NCBI RefSeq assembly: GCF_900119895.1
Contig: NZ_FQLR01000004.1
Span: 434,001 to 498,000 of the forward strand
Source of the DNA: Collinsella phocaeensis
GTDB taxonomy: Bacteria; Actinomycetota; Coriobacteriia; Coriobacteriales; Coriobacteriaceae
Direction of reading: 5' to 3'
Length of the DNA: 64,000 bases
The notes beneath the pieces are model-generated. The model saw only the letters and a program-made list of their open reading frames with translations, did no database searches and was not told the DNA's origin. Made by a program: the position numbers and the translations under genes. This document shows, one piece after another, positions 7,605 to 17,041 of this stretch (positions are counted from its first letter, which is position 1; every line of letters starts with the position of its first letter).

Positions 7605-8727
7605 TAAAGGAATCTACTGCACGGGCTGTGGTGCTTGCGAAAGAGCCTGTCCTGTTGGCTGCATCGAAATGGCTGTGGACTCTGAAGGTTTTTCCTTTCC
7701 ACGGATAGACAAAACGACGTGCATTGATTGTGGCAAGTGTGAGAAAGCCTGCCCGTTAAACAACAATACTCTCCAGCGTTCCAAGAATGCCTATTGCTAC
7801 ACTGCGAAAACCAGCTCAATCCTGTCTACAAGTGCCTCTGGTGGAGCGTTTAGCTCGATCGCTCGCGCTTTTGTAAGTGACGGCGGTGCTGTTATCGCCG
7901 TATCCGACGATGTTCAGAAGGGCTCTTCTTTTGAACTTGTGTCGACAGGGGAAGAATTGAGTTCTTTCGCTGGGTCCAAGTATTATCAGTGCGATTTAAA
8001 ATCGAGTGATTTCGTAAAGATAGAAAGCGCCTTGAAGCAGGGGGTGTGCGTGCTGTTCTGCGGCACGCCCTGTCAGGTGCTTGCTGTCAAGAATGCAGTT
8101 CCGAAACGTCTCCAACACGGTCTTTATTTAATTGACATCATTTGCCAAGGGGTTCCTTCAAGGACATCAATTGATGCCTATCGCCGTGAAGTTGAAAAGC
8201 GGAAGGGTTCAAAACTTCTTCAGCATGTCTTTAGGGCAAAAGTTAAGGGTGAAGAGGGCCACTATGTATCTCGACTTTCCTTTGCTGATGGGGACCGCTG
8301 CGATCAGGTAGGAGGAGATAACCTCTTCACCCGGGCATTTATGTATCAAGTTTCGTTGCGGGAAAGCTGCTACCAGTGTCCTTTTGCGAGGCAGGAAAGA
8401 GCGGGCGACCTGACTCTAGGGGACTATTGGTCGGAATCGCTTGAAGAGGGTTATGTGCGCGGCTCGACTTCCCTGATTTTAGAAAACACAAAAAAGGGGG
8501 CGGAGTTGCTGGGACAGCTCGGGAGTCTGGGCCGCATTCAGAAAGTTCCGCTTGAGGCTGCAACTGCAGACAACATTCCCCTTCATCATCCGGTGAGCAG
8601 GCCGTTTGCAAGGTCATTCTTTTATCCGCTCATGCGTAAGATCGGGTTCATGAGGGCGTCGAAACTTTGTTGTTGGCGATATTCATTGAAGCATGCAGTG
8701 AGGCGATGTGTTGGAAGTAGGGGGTAA
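7546..8727 (+). CDS. FrhB-like Coenzyme F420 hydrogenase/dehydrogenase beta-subunit family protein, polysaccharide-locus type
   Basis: The 393-residue product starts with two 4Fe-4S ferredoxin motifs: Cys25, 28, 31, 35 (CTGCGACERACP) and Cys59, 62, 65, 69 (CIDCGKCEKACP). The F420 hydrogenase beta-subunit N and C domains follow. A later segment, ASGGAFSSIARAF, and the FCGTPCQVLAVK motif near residue 175 are typical. Proteins of this family occur in surface polysaccharide loci, often beside a pyruvyl transferase, and probably do not use F420 there. Their reaction is unknown; reduction or oxidation of a sugar intermediate is an inference. AGGAGG stands 7 bases before the ATG at 7546, supporting this start inside the polymerase gene. 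Confidence 0.85.
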   Translation: MSKSQKELTVQRGRGTMAVDKGIYCTGCGACERACPVGCIEMAVDSEGFSFPRIDKTTCIDCGKCEKACPLNNNTLQRSKNAYCYTAKTSSILSTSASGGAFSSIARAFVSDGGAVIAVSDDVQKGSSFELVSTGEELSSFAGSKYYQCDLKSSDFVKIESALKQGVCVLFCGTPCQVLAVKNAVPKRLQHGLYLIDIICQGVPSRTSIDAYRREVEKRKGSKLLQHVFRAKVKGEEGHYVSRLSFADGDRCDQVGGDNLFTRAFMYQVSLRESCYQCPFARQERAGDLTLGDYWSESLEEGYVRGSTSLILENTKKGAELLGQLGSLGRIQKVPLEAATADNIPLHHPVSRPFARSFFYPLMRKIGFMRASKLCCWRYSLKHAVRRCVGSRG

Positions 8728-8730
8728 GCC

Positions 8731-9843
8731 ATGAAGATCGGCATTATCACGTATCACTTTGCAAGGAATTACGGCGCTATTCTGCAATGTTATGCTTTGC
8801 AGACAAAATTGTTGTCCATGGGCCATGATGTCTGGGTGCTTAACTACAAGAGCGAACGGCAGGAGAAGAACAACTCACTGCACCATAAGCGCGATGGTAT
8901 TGTTGCAAATCTGGCCGTGAACGCGGCATTACTTCCTTTCGAGGCAGCTCGAAAGACGAAGGAGCGGCGTTTTGCTCAATATGAAAATAGCGAGCTTCGC
9001 CTTACTCCAAGGTTTAGGAGTGTGGGCGAGATGCAGGATTATGTGAACTCAGAAGGGTTTGACCTGCTCATCAGCGGAAGCGACCAAGTTTTTAATCCCA
9101 AGATTGCCGATTTCGATTGCGCCTTTCTTTTCCCTTTCGAGACATCCGCACGAAAGGGCAGCTTTGCTGCAAGCTTGGGGAGCGCAACAGAGGAGGACCT
9201 TGGCTGTCATGCAGAAAAGCTACGAGAGTTCGACGTGCTAAGCGTGCGAGAAAAAACTGATGCCCCCACTGTTCAACTTGTTTGCGGGCGATCGCCGCAT
9301 GTGGTCGATGATCCTGTTTTTCTGCTTGACTCAAGCACTTGGGCTGCTGCATCGGGAATTGAAATGCGTGATGATGGCTATGTGCTCGGCTATTTCATCA
9401 ATAAGGAGATGTCGAAACGCTACCTTGAGCTCATCGAGCTTGTTGCGAAAAAACTGGGGCTTCCGTTTAAAGTCCTGAATGTTCGATATGGCATTGATTC
9501 ATTTAGACCGCAGATGATTACCGATGCGGGGCCTGAGGAGTTTTTGGACTGCTTTTCCCGCGCCTCCTTTGTATGCACCGATTCGTTTCACGGGACGGCA
9601 TTCTCTTTGATTTTTAATAAGAGGTTTATTTCGTTTGAGCCCAAAGCCAAGTCCCATGATTGGCGCAAGCGCGATTTGTTGGAGAAGACTGGGGAAACCA
9701 TGCGTAGCGTGGTTATAGACAATGGCGATGCTCGTGCGGATGTGGAAAGGCTGTGCGCCTGTCCGCCGCCTGATGCCATGGAGGGTCTCGGCACTATTCG
9801 AGAAAGGCAAATTGCGTTCCTAGACATGATGCTGGGGGAGTAA
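8731..9843 (+). CDS. Polysaccharide pyruvyl transferase family protein
   Basis: The 370-residue protein begins MKIGIITYHFARNYGAILQ, typical of the WcaK/CsaB family that moves pyruvate from phosphoenolpyruvate onto a sugar to form a ketal. The middle carries LLISGSDQVFNPKI, and the C-terminal half has SFVCTDSFHGTAFSLIFNKRF, the most conserved block, with the Asp-Ser-x-His segment. It lies three bases after the FrhB-like gene, and these two families recur together in gut bacterial loci. The product would give the repeat unit a negatively charged pyruvyl group. Some members of this family may instead transfer other groups, so the exact donor is not proven. Confidence 0.88.
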   Translation: MKIGIITYHFARNYGAILQCYALQTKLLSMGHDVWVLNYKSERQEKNNSLHHKRDGIVANLAVNAALLPFEAARKTKERRFAQYENSELRLTPRFRSVGEMQDYVNSEGFDLLISGSDQVFNPKIADFDCAFLFPFETSARKGSFAASLGSATEEDLGCHAEKLREFDVLSVREKTDAPTVQLVCGRSPHVVDDPVFLLDSSTWAAASGIEMRDDGYVLGYFINKEMSKRYLELIELVAKKLGLPFKVLNVRYGIDSFRPQMITDAGPEEFLDCFSRASFVCTDSFHGTAFSLIFNKRFISFEPKAKSHDWRKRDLLEKTGETMRSVVIDNGDARADVERLCACPPPDAMEGLGTIRERQIAFLDMMLGE

Positions 9844-11136
9844 GTGCATATTAGAGAAAAAAAGCTGCTTGAGAATGCCGGTTGGTTGCTTGCGTTGCAG
9901 GCAGTCAATATCCTGCTACCTTTTGTTACTGTGCCTTACGTGACCAGGGTTTTCGGTACTGATGGCTATGGCGTGTTTTCAATTGCCCTCAATTGGGTTA
10001 CGTATTTCCAGCTGGTTATTGAATATGGCTTCAACTTAAGCGCGACAAAGAAGGTCGTAGGAACCAAGAATGTCACGGAGCTCAATCGGCTTGTCTCGGC
10101 TGTCGTCTTTGCTCGCATGGGTCTTGTCGGTGTCTGCTTTCTCATCGTCTTGGTGCTGGGCGCAACTTCTGCTGCAACGGGCGATCAACTTGCATGTATG
10201 TTGGTGTTGTTTTCGATGCTTGTAGGCATTGCGATTCAGCTGAACTGGCTGTTTCAAGGGCTTCAGGACATGAAGGTGATTACAATTGCCACTGCAGCCG
10301 CGAGAAGCCTTTCGGTTCTCTTGGTGTTTCTGCTTATCAAGTATCCCAATCAGTTGATGCTCTATTCCCTTCTTTATTCCATCACGTTTTTGCTCTCAGG
10401 TTTGATTACTCATATATTTGCACGGAAGCGCTATGGCGTTCGGATTGGGCTACCGTCGCTGCGACAGATACTGGAAGAGATGCGAGACGGCATGCCGATT
10501 TTCCTCTCATCTGCTGCGGGGAAGCTGATTGGCAATGTCGGCATAACGGTGCTTGGCAGTTATAGTACAAGTGCGATTGTCGGTTCCTATGCTGCCATAC
10601 TGAAGATTCCCCAAATGGTAAGTCTTATGTTCACGCCAATCGGCCAGGCTCTTTATCCGCGCATCAATGAAGAGTGCATCAAATCTAGGCGCGGAGCTGC
10701 GAAATTGGTGGTTAGGTTCGGCTTGCCAACGGTCGTTCTGTTTGGTTTGGGTCTTTTTGGTATTGCTGTTTTACGGGTCCCTTTGGTAAGTCTGTTGTTT
10801 GGCGAAGAATATCTTCTGTGTGCGGATACGCTTATCCCGCTTGCAATGTGGGTCTTGCTGGGAATCGTGAACAATTTTATAGGTGTTCAACTCTTGATTC
10901 CTTTTGGACGCCAATCCATCTACAGCGCTCTTATGATTGCTGATTCGATTCTGTCGTTGGCACTTAATTTCTTATTAGGTTATTCATTTGGAGCTATGGG
11001 AGTGGCATCTGCGATTGCTATTTCGGAAGCCGCTTTAACTATGGCGCTAATCCTGTCGCTTCTTATTGTCGTCGGGCCCTCACGGTTAAAGGCGGTGGCT
11101 CCTAGCATGCGCATTGGTTGTAACGGAAGGGAATAG
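9844..11136 (+). CDS. Wzx-type polysaccharide flippase (MOP superfamily)
   Basis: A 430-residue integral membrane protein with about 12 to 14 predicted helices. The N-terminal block [28 protein letters not shown] is the hallmark of RfbX/Wzx transporters. It should flip undecaprenyl-linked repeat units to the outer face of the membrane, where the Wzy-like protein polymerises them. GTG is taken as start because it follows the previous stop directly and GGGGGAG provides a ribosome site. A cluster of basic residues occurs at the C terminus. The AT-richer composition of the cassette ends at its stop codon. Confidence 0.92.
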   Translation: MHIREKKLLENAGWLLALQAVNILLPFVTVPYVTRVFGTDGYGVFSIALNWVTYFQLVIEYGFNLSATKKVVGTKNVTELNRLVSAVVFARMGLVGVCFLIVLVLGATSAATGDQLACMLVLFSMLVGIAIQLNWLFQGLQDMKVITIATAAARSLSVLLVFLLIKYPNQLMLYSLLYSITFLLSGLITHIFARKRYGVRIGLPSLRQILEEMRDGMPIFLSSAAGKLIGNVGITVLGSYSTSAIVGSYAAILKIPQMVSLMFTPIGQALYPRINEECIKSRRGAAKLVVRFGLPTVVLFGLGLFGIAVLRVPLVSLLFGEEYLLCADTLIPLAMWVLLGIVNNFIGVQLLIPFGRQSIYSALMIADSILSLALNFLLGYSFGAMGVASAIAISEAALTMALILSLLIVVGPSRLKAVAPSMRIGCNGRE

Positions 11137-11139
11137 CTA

Positions 11140-12234
11140 ATGAAGAAAGTCATGCTTGTCTTCGGCACGCGTCCGGAGGCCATCAAGATGTGCCCGCTCG
11201 TCAACGAGATCAAGTCCCGTCCGGGCGAGTTCGAGACGACCGTCTGCGTGACGGGCCAGCACCGCGAGATGCTCGAGCAGGTGCTGCGGGTGTTCGACGT
11301 CGTGCCCGACCACGACCTGGCGATCATGAAGCCGGGCCAGACCCTGTTCGACGTGACCTGCGACGTGCTGCTCAGGCTCAAGGCGGTCCTCGAGGCGGAG
11401 CGCCCCGACGTGGTCCTCGTCCACGGCGACACCACGACGAGCTTCGCCGCCGCGCTGGCGTGCTTCTACCTGCAGATCCCGGTCGGCCACGTCGAGGCGG
11501 GCCTGCGCACGCGCGACATCTACAGCCCCTGGCCGGAGGAGTTCAACCGACAGGCGGTCGACATCGTCTCCGGGTACTACTTCGCGCCCACCGAGGCGAG
11601 CAGGCGGAACCTGCTGGACGAGGGGAAGCCCACCGACCGCATCTGGGTCACCGGCAACACGGGGATCGACGCGCTCGCCACCACGGTGCGCGAGGGCTAC
11701 GCGCACCCGGAGCTGGAGTGGGCCCGCGGCAGCCGCCTCATCCTGGTCACCGCGCATCGCCGCGAGAACCTGGGCGAGCCCATGCACCGCATGTTCCGCG
11801 CCATCCGCCGCGTGATGGAGGAGCACCCCGACACCAAGGCGATCTACCCCATCCACATGAACCCCCTGGTGCGCAAGGCCGCCCACGAGGAGCTCGACGG
11901 CTTCGACCGCCTGCGCATCGTCGAGCCGCTCGAGGTCCTGGACTTCCACAACTTCATGGCTGCCTCGCATCTCATCCTCACCGACTCCGGCGGCATCCAG
12001 GAGGAGGCGCCCGGGCTCGGCAAGCCGGTGCTCGTGATGCGCGACACCACCGAGCGCCCCGAGGGCGTCGAGGCGGGGACCCTCAAGCTCGTGGGCACCG
12101 ACGAGGACGTGATCTGCCGCGAGTTCAGCCGCCTGCTCTCCGATGCGGACGAGTACGCGCGCATGTCCCGCGCATCGAACCCTTACGGCGACGGGCACGC
12201 GAGCGAGCGGATCGCGGACGTACTTGCGGGGTAA
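11140..12234 (+). CDS. wecB: UDP-N-acetylglucosamine 2-epimerase (non-hydrolysing)
   Basis: The 364-residue enzyme interconverts UDP-GlcNAc and UDP-ManNAc in the cytoplasm. It opens with [18 protein letters not shown], then TGQHREML near residue 40. [16 protein letters not shown] and GHVEAGLRT follow, and later [12 protein letters not shown] and [12 protein letters not shown], which hold the conserved His, Arg and Glu residues of the GT-B-like active site. Length fits the family exactly. Its GC content jumps far above that of the preceding genes, so it belongs to the conserved end of the locus. A decayed nucleotide-sugar dehydrogenase gene follows, so UDP-ManNAc may once have been oxidised further here. 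Confidence 0.95.
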   Translation: MKKVMLVFGTRPEAIKMCPLVNEIKSRPGEFETTVCVTGQHREMLEQVLRVFDVVPDHDLAIMKPGQTLFDVTCDVLLRLKAVLEAERPDVVLVHGDTTTSFAAALACFYLQIPVGHVEAGLRTRDIYSPWPEEFNRQAVDIVSGYYFAPTEASRRNLLDEGKPTDRIWVTGNTGIDALATTVREGYAHPELEWARGSRLILVTAHRRENLGEPMHRMFRAIRRVMEEHPDTKAIYPIHMNPLVRKAAHEELDGFDRLRIVEPLEVLDFHNFMAASHLILTDSGGIQEEAPGLGKPVLVMRDTTERPEGVEAGTLKLVGTDEDVICREFSRLLSDADEYARMSRASNPYGDGHASERIADVLAG

Positions 12235-12271
12235 GCCGGGCAGATCTGCATGGATTCCTAATTGATGTAAT

Positions 12272-12298
12272 GGGGCTGCGACTTGGGATTGCAGCCTC
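12272..12298 (+). terminator. Hairpin after wecB
   Basis: GGGGCTGC (12272-12279) pairs with GCAGCCTC (12291-12298), eight pairs including one G-T, followed by TAATTT. It is a plausible weak terminator of the polysaccharide operon. Confidence 0.45.
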
Positions 12299-12390
12299 TA
12301 ATTTATATCGGGGTGCAGTTCTGCGGCCAATTACTGTTCGGTTGGTGCTGCAGAGGCTTCCGTCAACTTTTGCGGCCGTGTCAATCGACC

Positions 12391-12706
12391 GCGTGATGTC
12401 ATTGGTGTACGCCGGCGAGCCCATGCCGGTGGTCGGCGTCTACCGCCTCACCATGAAGAGCAACTTCGACAACTTCCGCGCGAGCTCCATCCAAGGGATC
12501 ATGAAGCGCGTGAAGGCCAAGAGCATTCCCGTCATGATGCCCCGAGGCCCACACTGGCCGCGTCCGACTTCTTCGGTTCCGAGGTCACGCACGATCTCGA
12601 GGCGCTTAAGGCGCGCTGCGGCGTGATCGTGGTCAACCGCTGGAGCGACGACCTCGTCAACGTCGCAGACAAGGTGTACACGAGGGACCTGTTCAAGCGG
12701 GACTAG
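12391..12706 (+). pseudogene. ugd: Decayed UDP-glucose 6-dehydrogenase gene, C-terminal part, frameshifted
   Basis: Only about the last 105 codons of a UDP-glucose/ManNAc-type dehydrogenase remain. One frame reads [19 protein letters not shown] and [11 protein letters not shown], a highly conserved Ugd block. Near 12545 the match moves to another frame and continues as [19 protein letters not shown], then VVNRWSDDLVNVADKVY and TRDLFKRD before a TAG at 12704. The catalytic Cys region and the N-terminal Rossmann domain are missing. Position after wecB suggests the ancestral locus ended in a complete ugd or wecC gene. A second fragment of the same block lies at 17519. Confidence 0.85.
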
Positions 12707-12937
12707 GTTTTCCCATGTCGCCTGGTTTTCAGCCCTCGACGGCTTCGGCCGCCAGGGGCTCTCTTGATTTAGGGCTTTGGTGAGTAATGCCCCGGTCAGG
12801 TCGCGGTTGGCAAGCAGATCGGGCCCCTCGCTGCCAGAAGGGGCAGCCCTGCTTCACCCTCGCGGGTATCGACGAGCGCGGTCTGCTGAGTCGCGATATC
12901 GAGGCTGTTGGCAAGCGCGGTTGTTGGGTACTGTACA

Positions 12938-12961
12938 TAGTTAGCACCTCCATTCTAACTA
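12938..12961 (-). promoter_or_regulatory. Inverted repeat over a minus-strand ribosome site
   Basis: TAGTTAG (12938-12944) and CTAACTA (12955-12961) flank ten bases that hold GGAGGTG on the minus strand just before an ATG. The layout mimics the autoregulatory operator of the toxin-antitoxin pair at 20421, which supports the idea of an antitoxin remnant here. Confidence 0.3.
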
Positions 12962-13000
12962 GGTGCAGTACTTACGATTGTTATTGATGGCTCCCGCTCA

Positions 13001-13062
13001 ATATCCGGATCCGTATCCGAATTCCGAGGCGTATATCTGAGTTCTGATATAGGTCCGGATAT
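13001..13062. promoter_or_regulatory. Nested palindromes upstream of the P-loop NTPase gene
   Basis: Outer arms ATATCCGGA (13001-13009) and TCCGGATAT (13054-13062) are perfect inverted repeats. Inside lie the overlapping palindromes ATCCGGAT and CGGATCCG and an ATATC/GATAT pair at 13033-13050. A TATAAA (13070-13075) follows. The array sits about 95 bases before the gene start, so a regulator-binding region is likely. Confidence 0.4.
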
Positions 13063-13156
13063 GGTTCGATATAAATGGATGAGGTCAACCGGTCTTTCAT
13101 TAGATTTAAAATGGGCAGAGTCTATTCAGAATCCGAAAGAACGGGATAAATAGACC

Positions 13157-16100
13157 ATGATAAAGTCAGCAAACACCGCAGAGAAAAAGATTCAAAACAG
13201 CAGCGCTGGCCGCCTGATGCAGCTGTGTCCACAATACGTTGAAACTCAACATTCAATGCATGTTGAGCTGTTGGAACATGCGGTATATCAAGACGGACTT
13301 TCGAATGTGGCTCTTGCCGGACCTTATGGCAGCGGCAAGAGCAGCATTTTGAGTCGATTTAGGGAGCAGCATCCGGACAAGTGCATTTCCATCGGGCTTT
13401 CGACCCTTGCGCCTAAGAGGGTTGATGAAAGAACACAAGACACGGCTCAGGGGGAAGATGCAGGCGGATTTGGTTGCAAGCGCGATCAGGACGGCCTGAC
13501 AAATGAGCTGGAAAGGGAGATTGTAAGGCAGCTCTTATATCAGGGCGATCCGTCTAAAACGCCGAAGTCTCGATTCAACCGAATACACCCAACGCCGAAA
13601 TCCCGACAAATGATTATGTCTTTACTAGTTTCTTTGGCGGTCGTGATCGCAGCGATCTTGGTGGTCTACTGTGCTGATAACACTACGGACAAGTTATCGG
13701 TGTGGATCTCCCTTGTGAAGAGCCACTATATTTTGGTTATCACGCCTGCCCTATTGGCTCTGTGCCTGTCTGCCATCATATATAGATTCATTGTCCCCAA
13801 GTGGAGCCGCATTACGATCGGTGGGCTATCTGCGATGGGTGCGACGATCAAGCTAGAGGAGGGATCGTTTTCCTATTTCGATCAATACCTCGATGAGATC
13901 CTCTATTTTTTCGAGGCCAATGAATACGATACGGTGATATTTGAAGATCTTGATCGGTTCGACAACCCTTTAATATTCGAACATCTTAGGGAGTTGAATC
14001 TGCTTCTGAATAACGCCGACGGCATAAAGAAGAAGGGGAATGAGAAGAAAATACATTTTATATACGCCTTAAGAGACAGCGTTTTCGAACCCGATTCATT
14101 TGAAGCAACTGGCGAGTACAGCTCTTCTGAGTCGAAAGGGGGAACGGTCCCTGGAAGCGGAAGGGTCAAGTTCTTTGACGAAGTTATTCCTCTCATGCCG
14201 TTCCTTTCGGATTTGAGCGCCTATGACCATATGAAGGCGATTTTCAAAGCGGAACTCAAATTAATAAAGGATGAAGAGGAGAGGGAGAAATTTGACCGCT
14301 GTCTCAGAACCGCCGCTCCCAGCCTTGTCGATATGAGGTTAATCAAAGCCATACGAAACGAATACTTGGTTTTATTCGACCAGATGGGTCCGCATACGCG
14401 CCGAGGGGTAAATCTCGGATTGCGCGAAAGCGCGATTCTGGCCATGACCATATTCAAAAACATTCACCCACGGGAATTTGAAAATGCTCGCGTTGGCGAC
14501 GGATGGCTAAATAAGGTATATGAAGCGTATTTCAGCGCCGTTGAGGCTAAAGTGTCAGCACTAAAAGAAGAGCTGGCATGGTGCAAGAGTTCGGAGCTGG
14601 CAGACAAGACATTAAGCGAGAGGGCGTTGGAACTTGGAGAAAGATTGAACCACGCGCTCTCCAAGCTATACGGTGGACATCCAACTTTGAAAATGCAATC
14701 AAACTCCTATAGCAGCCAGGAGCTGAAGGCTGTTGAGTTCTGGGAAGTATTCATTTCCTTGCCTGATGACGGAGAAATTGCCGTTAGCGAGTACAGGAGA
14801 GGATACCAACTGGACGGGGGCTTTTCGAAGAACCAACTCATCTTCCTTATGAATCTGAAGAGCGAAGACCTTGCTCTTTTCAAAGCTGCTTCTAATCCAG
14901 GGAGCAGAGAGAAAGAGTTGCGGGAAGAAATTGATGCTCTGCTGGGCGCTGATTATCCAGATGTAAAAGGGCTGACTTGGCTTCGAAACAAAGGAGACAG
15001 TCAAGTCGAACGTACCTTTGAAGAGGTGGTACTGAGAGACGCACCTGACCCATTGGCGGCGCAGCTGATTTTGAATGGTTTTATCGGTAAAGATTACCGT
15101 CTCTATACCGCGCTGTTTCCCGATGAGGGACGGGCGTCGGTGATCAATTTCATCACGAACCATGTTAATCACAACAGAACGGCGATTGACTTTCCTCTTG
15201 ATGATGGTGATTGCGCCGAGCTTATCAAGAGGCTTGGAGTCGACCAGTACGAAAACGCATGCACGTTCAATTGTGACCTATTAGGTTATCTGGTTGTTCA
15301 TGAGCAGGATTTTGCCAAGCTGATGGTAAGGTCTGCATGCAAATCAATGGACGGACAAGGAAAGAAGCTCCTCGTGAGGTTCATTGAAGAGAAGGATGAA
15401 GAGTATTGGCTTAACAACACGGTACTTGGCACCATGTCGGCCGAGCTCGACAACATCATACCGTTGATAATCGACGGCGTTGTTCCCAGCGAACTACGCC
15501 TAAAAGCTATGTTCTTTGCTCTGGGATCCCTAAATGAGGAAAAGACCTACTCGGTCGAGGGCTTCTCATGTTGGCTTGGATCGAAATGGGAGACCTTGCT
15601 TCTCGATGAGACGCTGATGGCGCCTGGGGCTTTCCATAAAGCGCTTTTGGTTTTCGAAGATTCAGGTTTCGAAGCGCCGATATTGTCGAATGTCGATGAT
15701 CTATTCGTTCAAGAGATTGTCGAGCGCGGTCTATTCGTTATCACTCGCGACAATCTAATGATCGCGACAAATGCATCCTCGGTGCTTCCGCTTGAACGCT
15801 TGTTCAGTCTGCATCGATCTGTATTCGCTAGGATTGTTCGCAACTCGGGCGCGCTTAACGAGTATCTCTCATGTTTGGAAACGGGGGAATTCGCGTTCTC
15901 GTCGTTTGAGCATGAGCCCTTCGTCATCTGCGTTGGCCTAGCCGGTTCTGACGAATCTTTGCTGGGAATGTTGATAGGGCTTTGTAGCAAAGACATGGTC
16001 ATTGACGACGTGTACGACTTGGCGAACGAGCTATTTGACGAGAGCGTTCTTTCGCAGGGGGTCCGGTTGCTTGACCTTCTTGTTGAACACGGTCACATCG

Positions 16101-17041
16101 CGCCGTCCTCGTACAATATCTCTTGCATAATGAGCGCCGCAAAGGACGCAGGGGGTTCGTCAGAGGTTGAACATGCGGTTGACGCCCTGCTTGCGAATCA
16201 GGCTTTTGAGGTCAAAGGTGAACTTGTCGGTGGGGTTGGAGCTAACGAACTGGCCCGTGCAATAATTCTCTGCAACGAGCTTAATGATGAAGAGGCAGAG
16301 AGTCGCATTGTGGCCCTGTTCGACGGATATTGCGATGGGCTTCCGTTTGCAGTAAACGATATTTCGCTTGATTCGTATTGCCGCAAAGAGCTGCTTGTCA
16401 GTTTGCTGGAATCCGGCGTCGTTGAAGCGTCCGTGGATGTATACAGGAGACTGCGTGATGCTGGATGGGAGTTGAGGGAACGGTGCCTTGTTCAGCTGCT
16501 GCGTGAAGAGGAGCCCATCAGGGCCGCTGATCTCTTCCCTAGTGATGTCGTTTACATTATGAGGAGCAAGAAGCTTCAAAAAACGGCGCTGTGCACCCTT
16601 ATCATTGATGACCCTGAAGGGGCTTTGGATGCGTGTGCGGCCATGGCAAATGATTATGCGGACGCCGCAGTTGCGTTGTCTCGACTGAGTTGCATGCCGC
16701 CAGAAGGCGTGTTGGAATCCGCGCTGGACGAGAGCTCTACTTGGGAGCACTTGGAACCCTGGCTAAGGCTGGAGATTCCCCTGTCATACAAGATTGATGC
16801 TGTGGCGCTTTGCGCTTCGGGCCTTACGAGCACTCAACTAGAGGGGGCGTTGAGAGAGCTTGGGGGACAGTACGCCAAGATATGCGATAGAAAGACCAGG
16901 TCCATAAGACTTCCTCTCACCGATAGCAATTACAAGATTGCAGCTTCTGCAGCTAAGCTGCTAAAAATTGTTTCTTCGAAGTCGGCCAACGAGGATAAGG
17001 GCATTCGAATATACAAGCGCACTTCCATGTTAGACGGTTAA
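13157..17041 (+). CDS. Large membrane-linked P-loop NTPase, KAP/YobI-like; candidate phage-exclusion protein
   Basis: The 1294-residue protein has a Walker A motif GPYGSGKSS at residues 55-63. Two predicted membrane helices follow at about 153-173 (MSLLVSLAVVIAAILVVYCA) and 190-213. Walker B, TVIFEDLDRFDNPLIFEHL, comes at about 259-277. Membrane segments inserted between Walker A and Walker B define the KAP NTPases (Kidins220, PifA), and the sequence around the motifs resembles YobI-type proteins. The remaining 1000 or so residues look helical, with repeated charged Leu-rich stretches and no recognised enzyme domain. PifA excludes phage T7, so a defence role is inferred but not shown. The gene is less GC-rich than its surroundings and sits alone between two ugd fragments, which indicates transfer. 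The ribosome site is weak. Confidence 0.75.
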   Translation: MIKSANTAEKKIQNSSAGRLMQLCPQYVETQHSMHVELLEHAVYQDGLSNVALAGPYGSGKSSILSRFREQHPDKCISIGLSTLAPKRVDERTQDTAQGEDAGGFGCKRDQDGLTNELEREIVRQLLYQGDPSKTPKSRFNRIHPTPKSRQMIMSLLVSLAVVIAAILVVYCADNTTDKLSVWISLVKSHYILVITPALLALCLSAIIYRFIVPKWSRITIGGLSAMGATIKLEEGSFSYFDQYLDEILYFFEANEYDTVIFEDLDRFDNPLIFEHLRELNLLLNNADGIKKKGNEKKIHFIYALRDSVFEPDSFEATGEYSSSESKGGTVPGSGRVKFFDEVIPLMPFLSDLSAYDHMKAIFKAELKLIKDEEEREKFDRCLRTAAPSLVDMRLIKAIRNEYLVLFDQMGPHTRRGVNLGLRESAILAMTIFKNIHPREFENARVGDGWLNKVYEAYFSAVEAKVSALKEELAWCKSSELADKTLSERALELGERLNHALSKLYGGHPTLKMQSNSYSSQELKAVEFWEVFISLPDDGEIAVSEYRRGYQLDGGFSKNQLIFLMNLKSEDLALFKAASNPGSREKELREEIDALLGADYPDVKGLTWLRNKGDSQVERTFEEVVLRDAPDPLAAQLILNGFIGKDYRLYTALFPDEGRASVINFITNHVNHNRTAIDFPLDDGDCAELIKRLGVDQYENACTFNCDLLGYLVVHEQDFAKLMVRSACKSMDGQGKKLLVRFIEEKDEEYWLNNTVLGTMSAELDNIIPLIIDGVVPSELRLKAMFFALGSLNEEKTYSVEGFSCWLGSKWETLLLDETLMAPGAFHKALLVFEDSGFEAPILSNVDDLFVQEIVERGLFVITRDNLMIATNASSVLPLERLFSLHRSVFARIVRNSGALNEYLSCLETGEFAFSSFEHEPFVICVGLAGSDESLLGMLIGLCSKDMVIDDVYDLANELFDESVLSQGVRLLDLLVEHGHIAPSSYNISCIMSAAKDAGGSSEVEHAVDALLANQAFEVKGELVGGVGANELARAIILCNELNDEEAESRIVALFDGYCDGLPFAVNDISLDSYCRKELLVSLLESGVVEASVDVYRRLRDAGWELRERCLVQLLREEEPIRAADLFPSDVVYIMRSKKLQKTALCTLIIDDPEGALDACAAMANDYADAAVALSRLSCMPPEGVLESALDESSTWEHLEPWLRLEIPLSYKIDAVALCASGLTSTQLEGALRELGGQYAKICDRKTRSIRLPLTDSNYKIAASAAKLLKIVSSKSANEDKGIRIYKRTSMLDG

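Larger units (their letters stand above)
12707..13156. other. Gene-free stretch with remnants and inverted repeats
   Basis: No complete gene is seen. On the minus strand, around 12830-12938, a ribosome site GGAGGTG precedes ATG at 12938. A nearby frame carries LANSLDIATQQTALVDTRE, which loosely resembles the start of RelB/DinJ antitoxins, so a decayed antitoxin is possible. Two inverted-repeat regions, listed separately, lie at 12938-12961 and 13001-13062. Confidence 0.35.
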
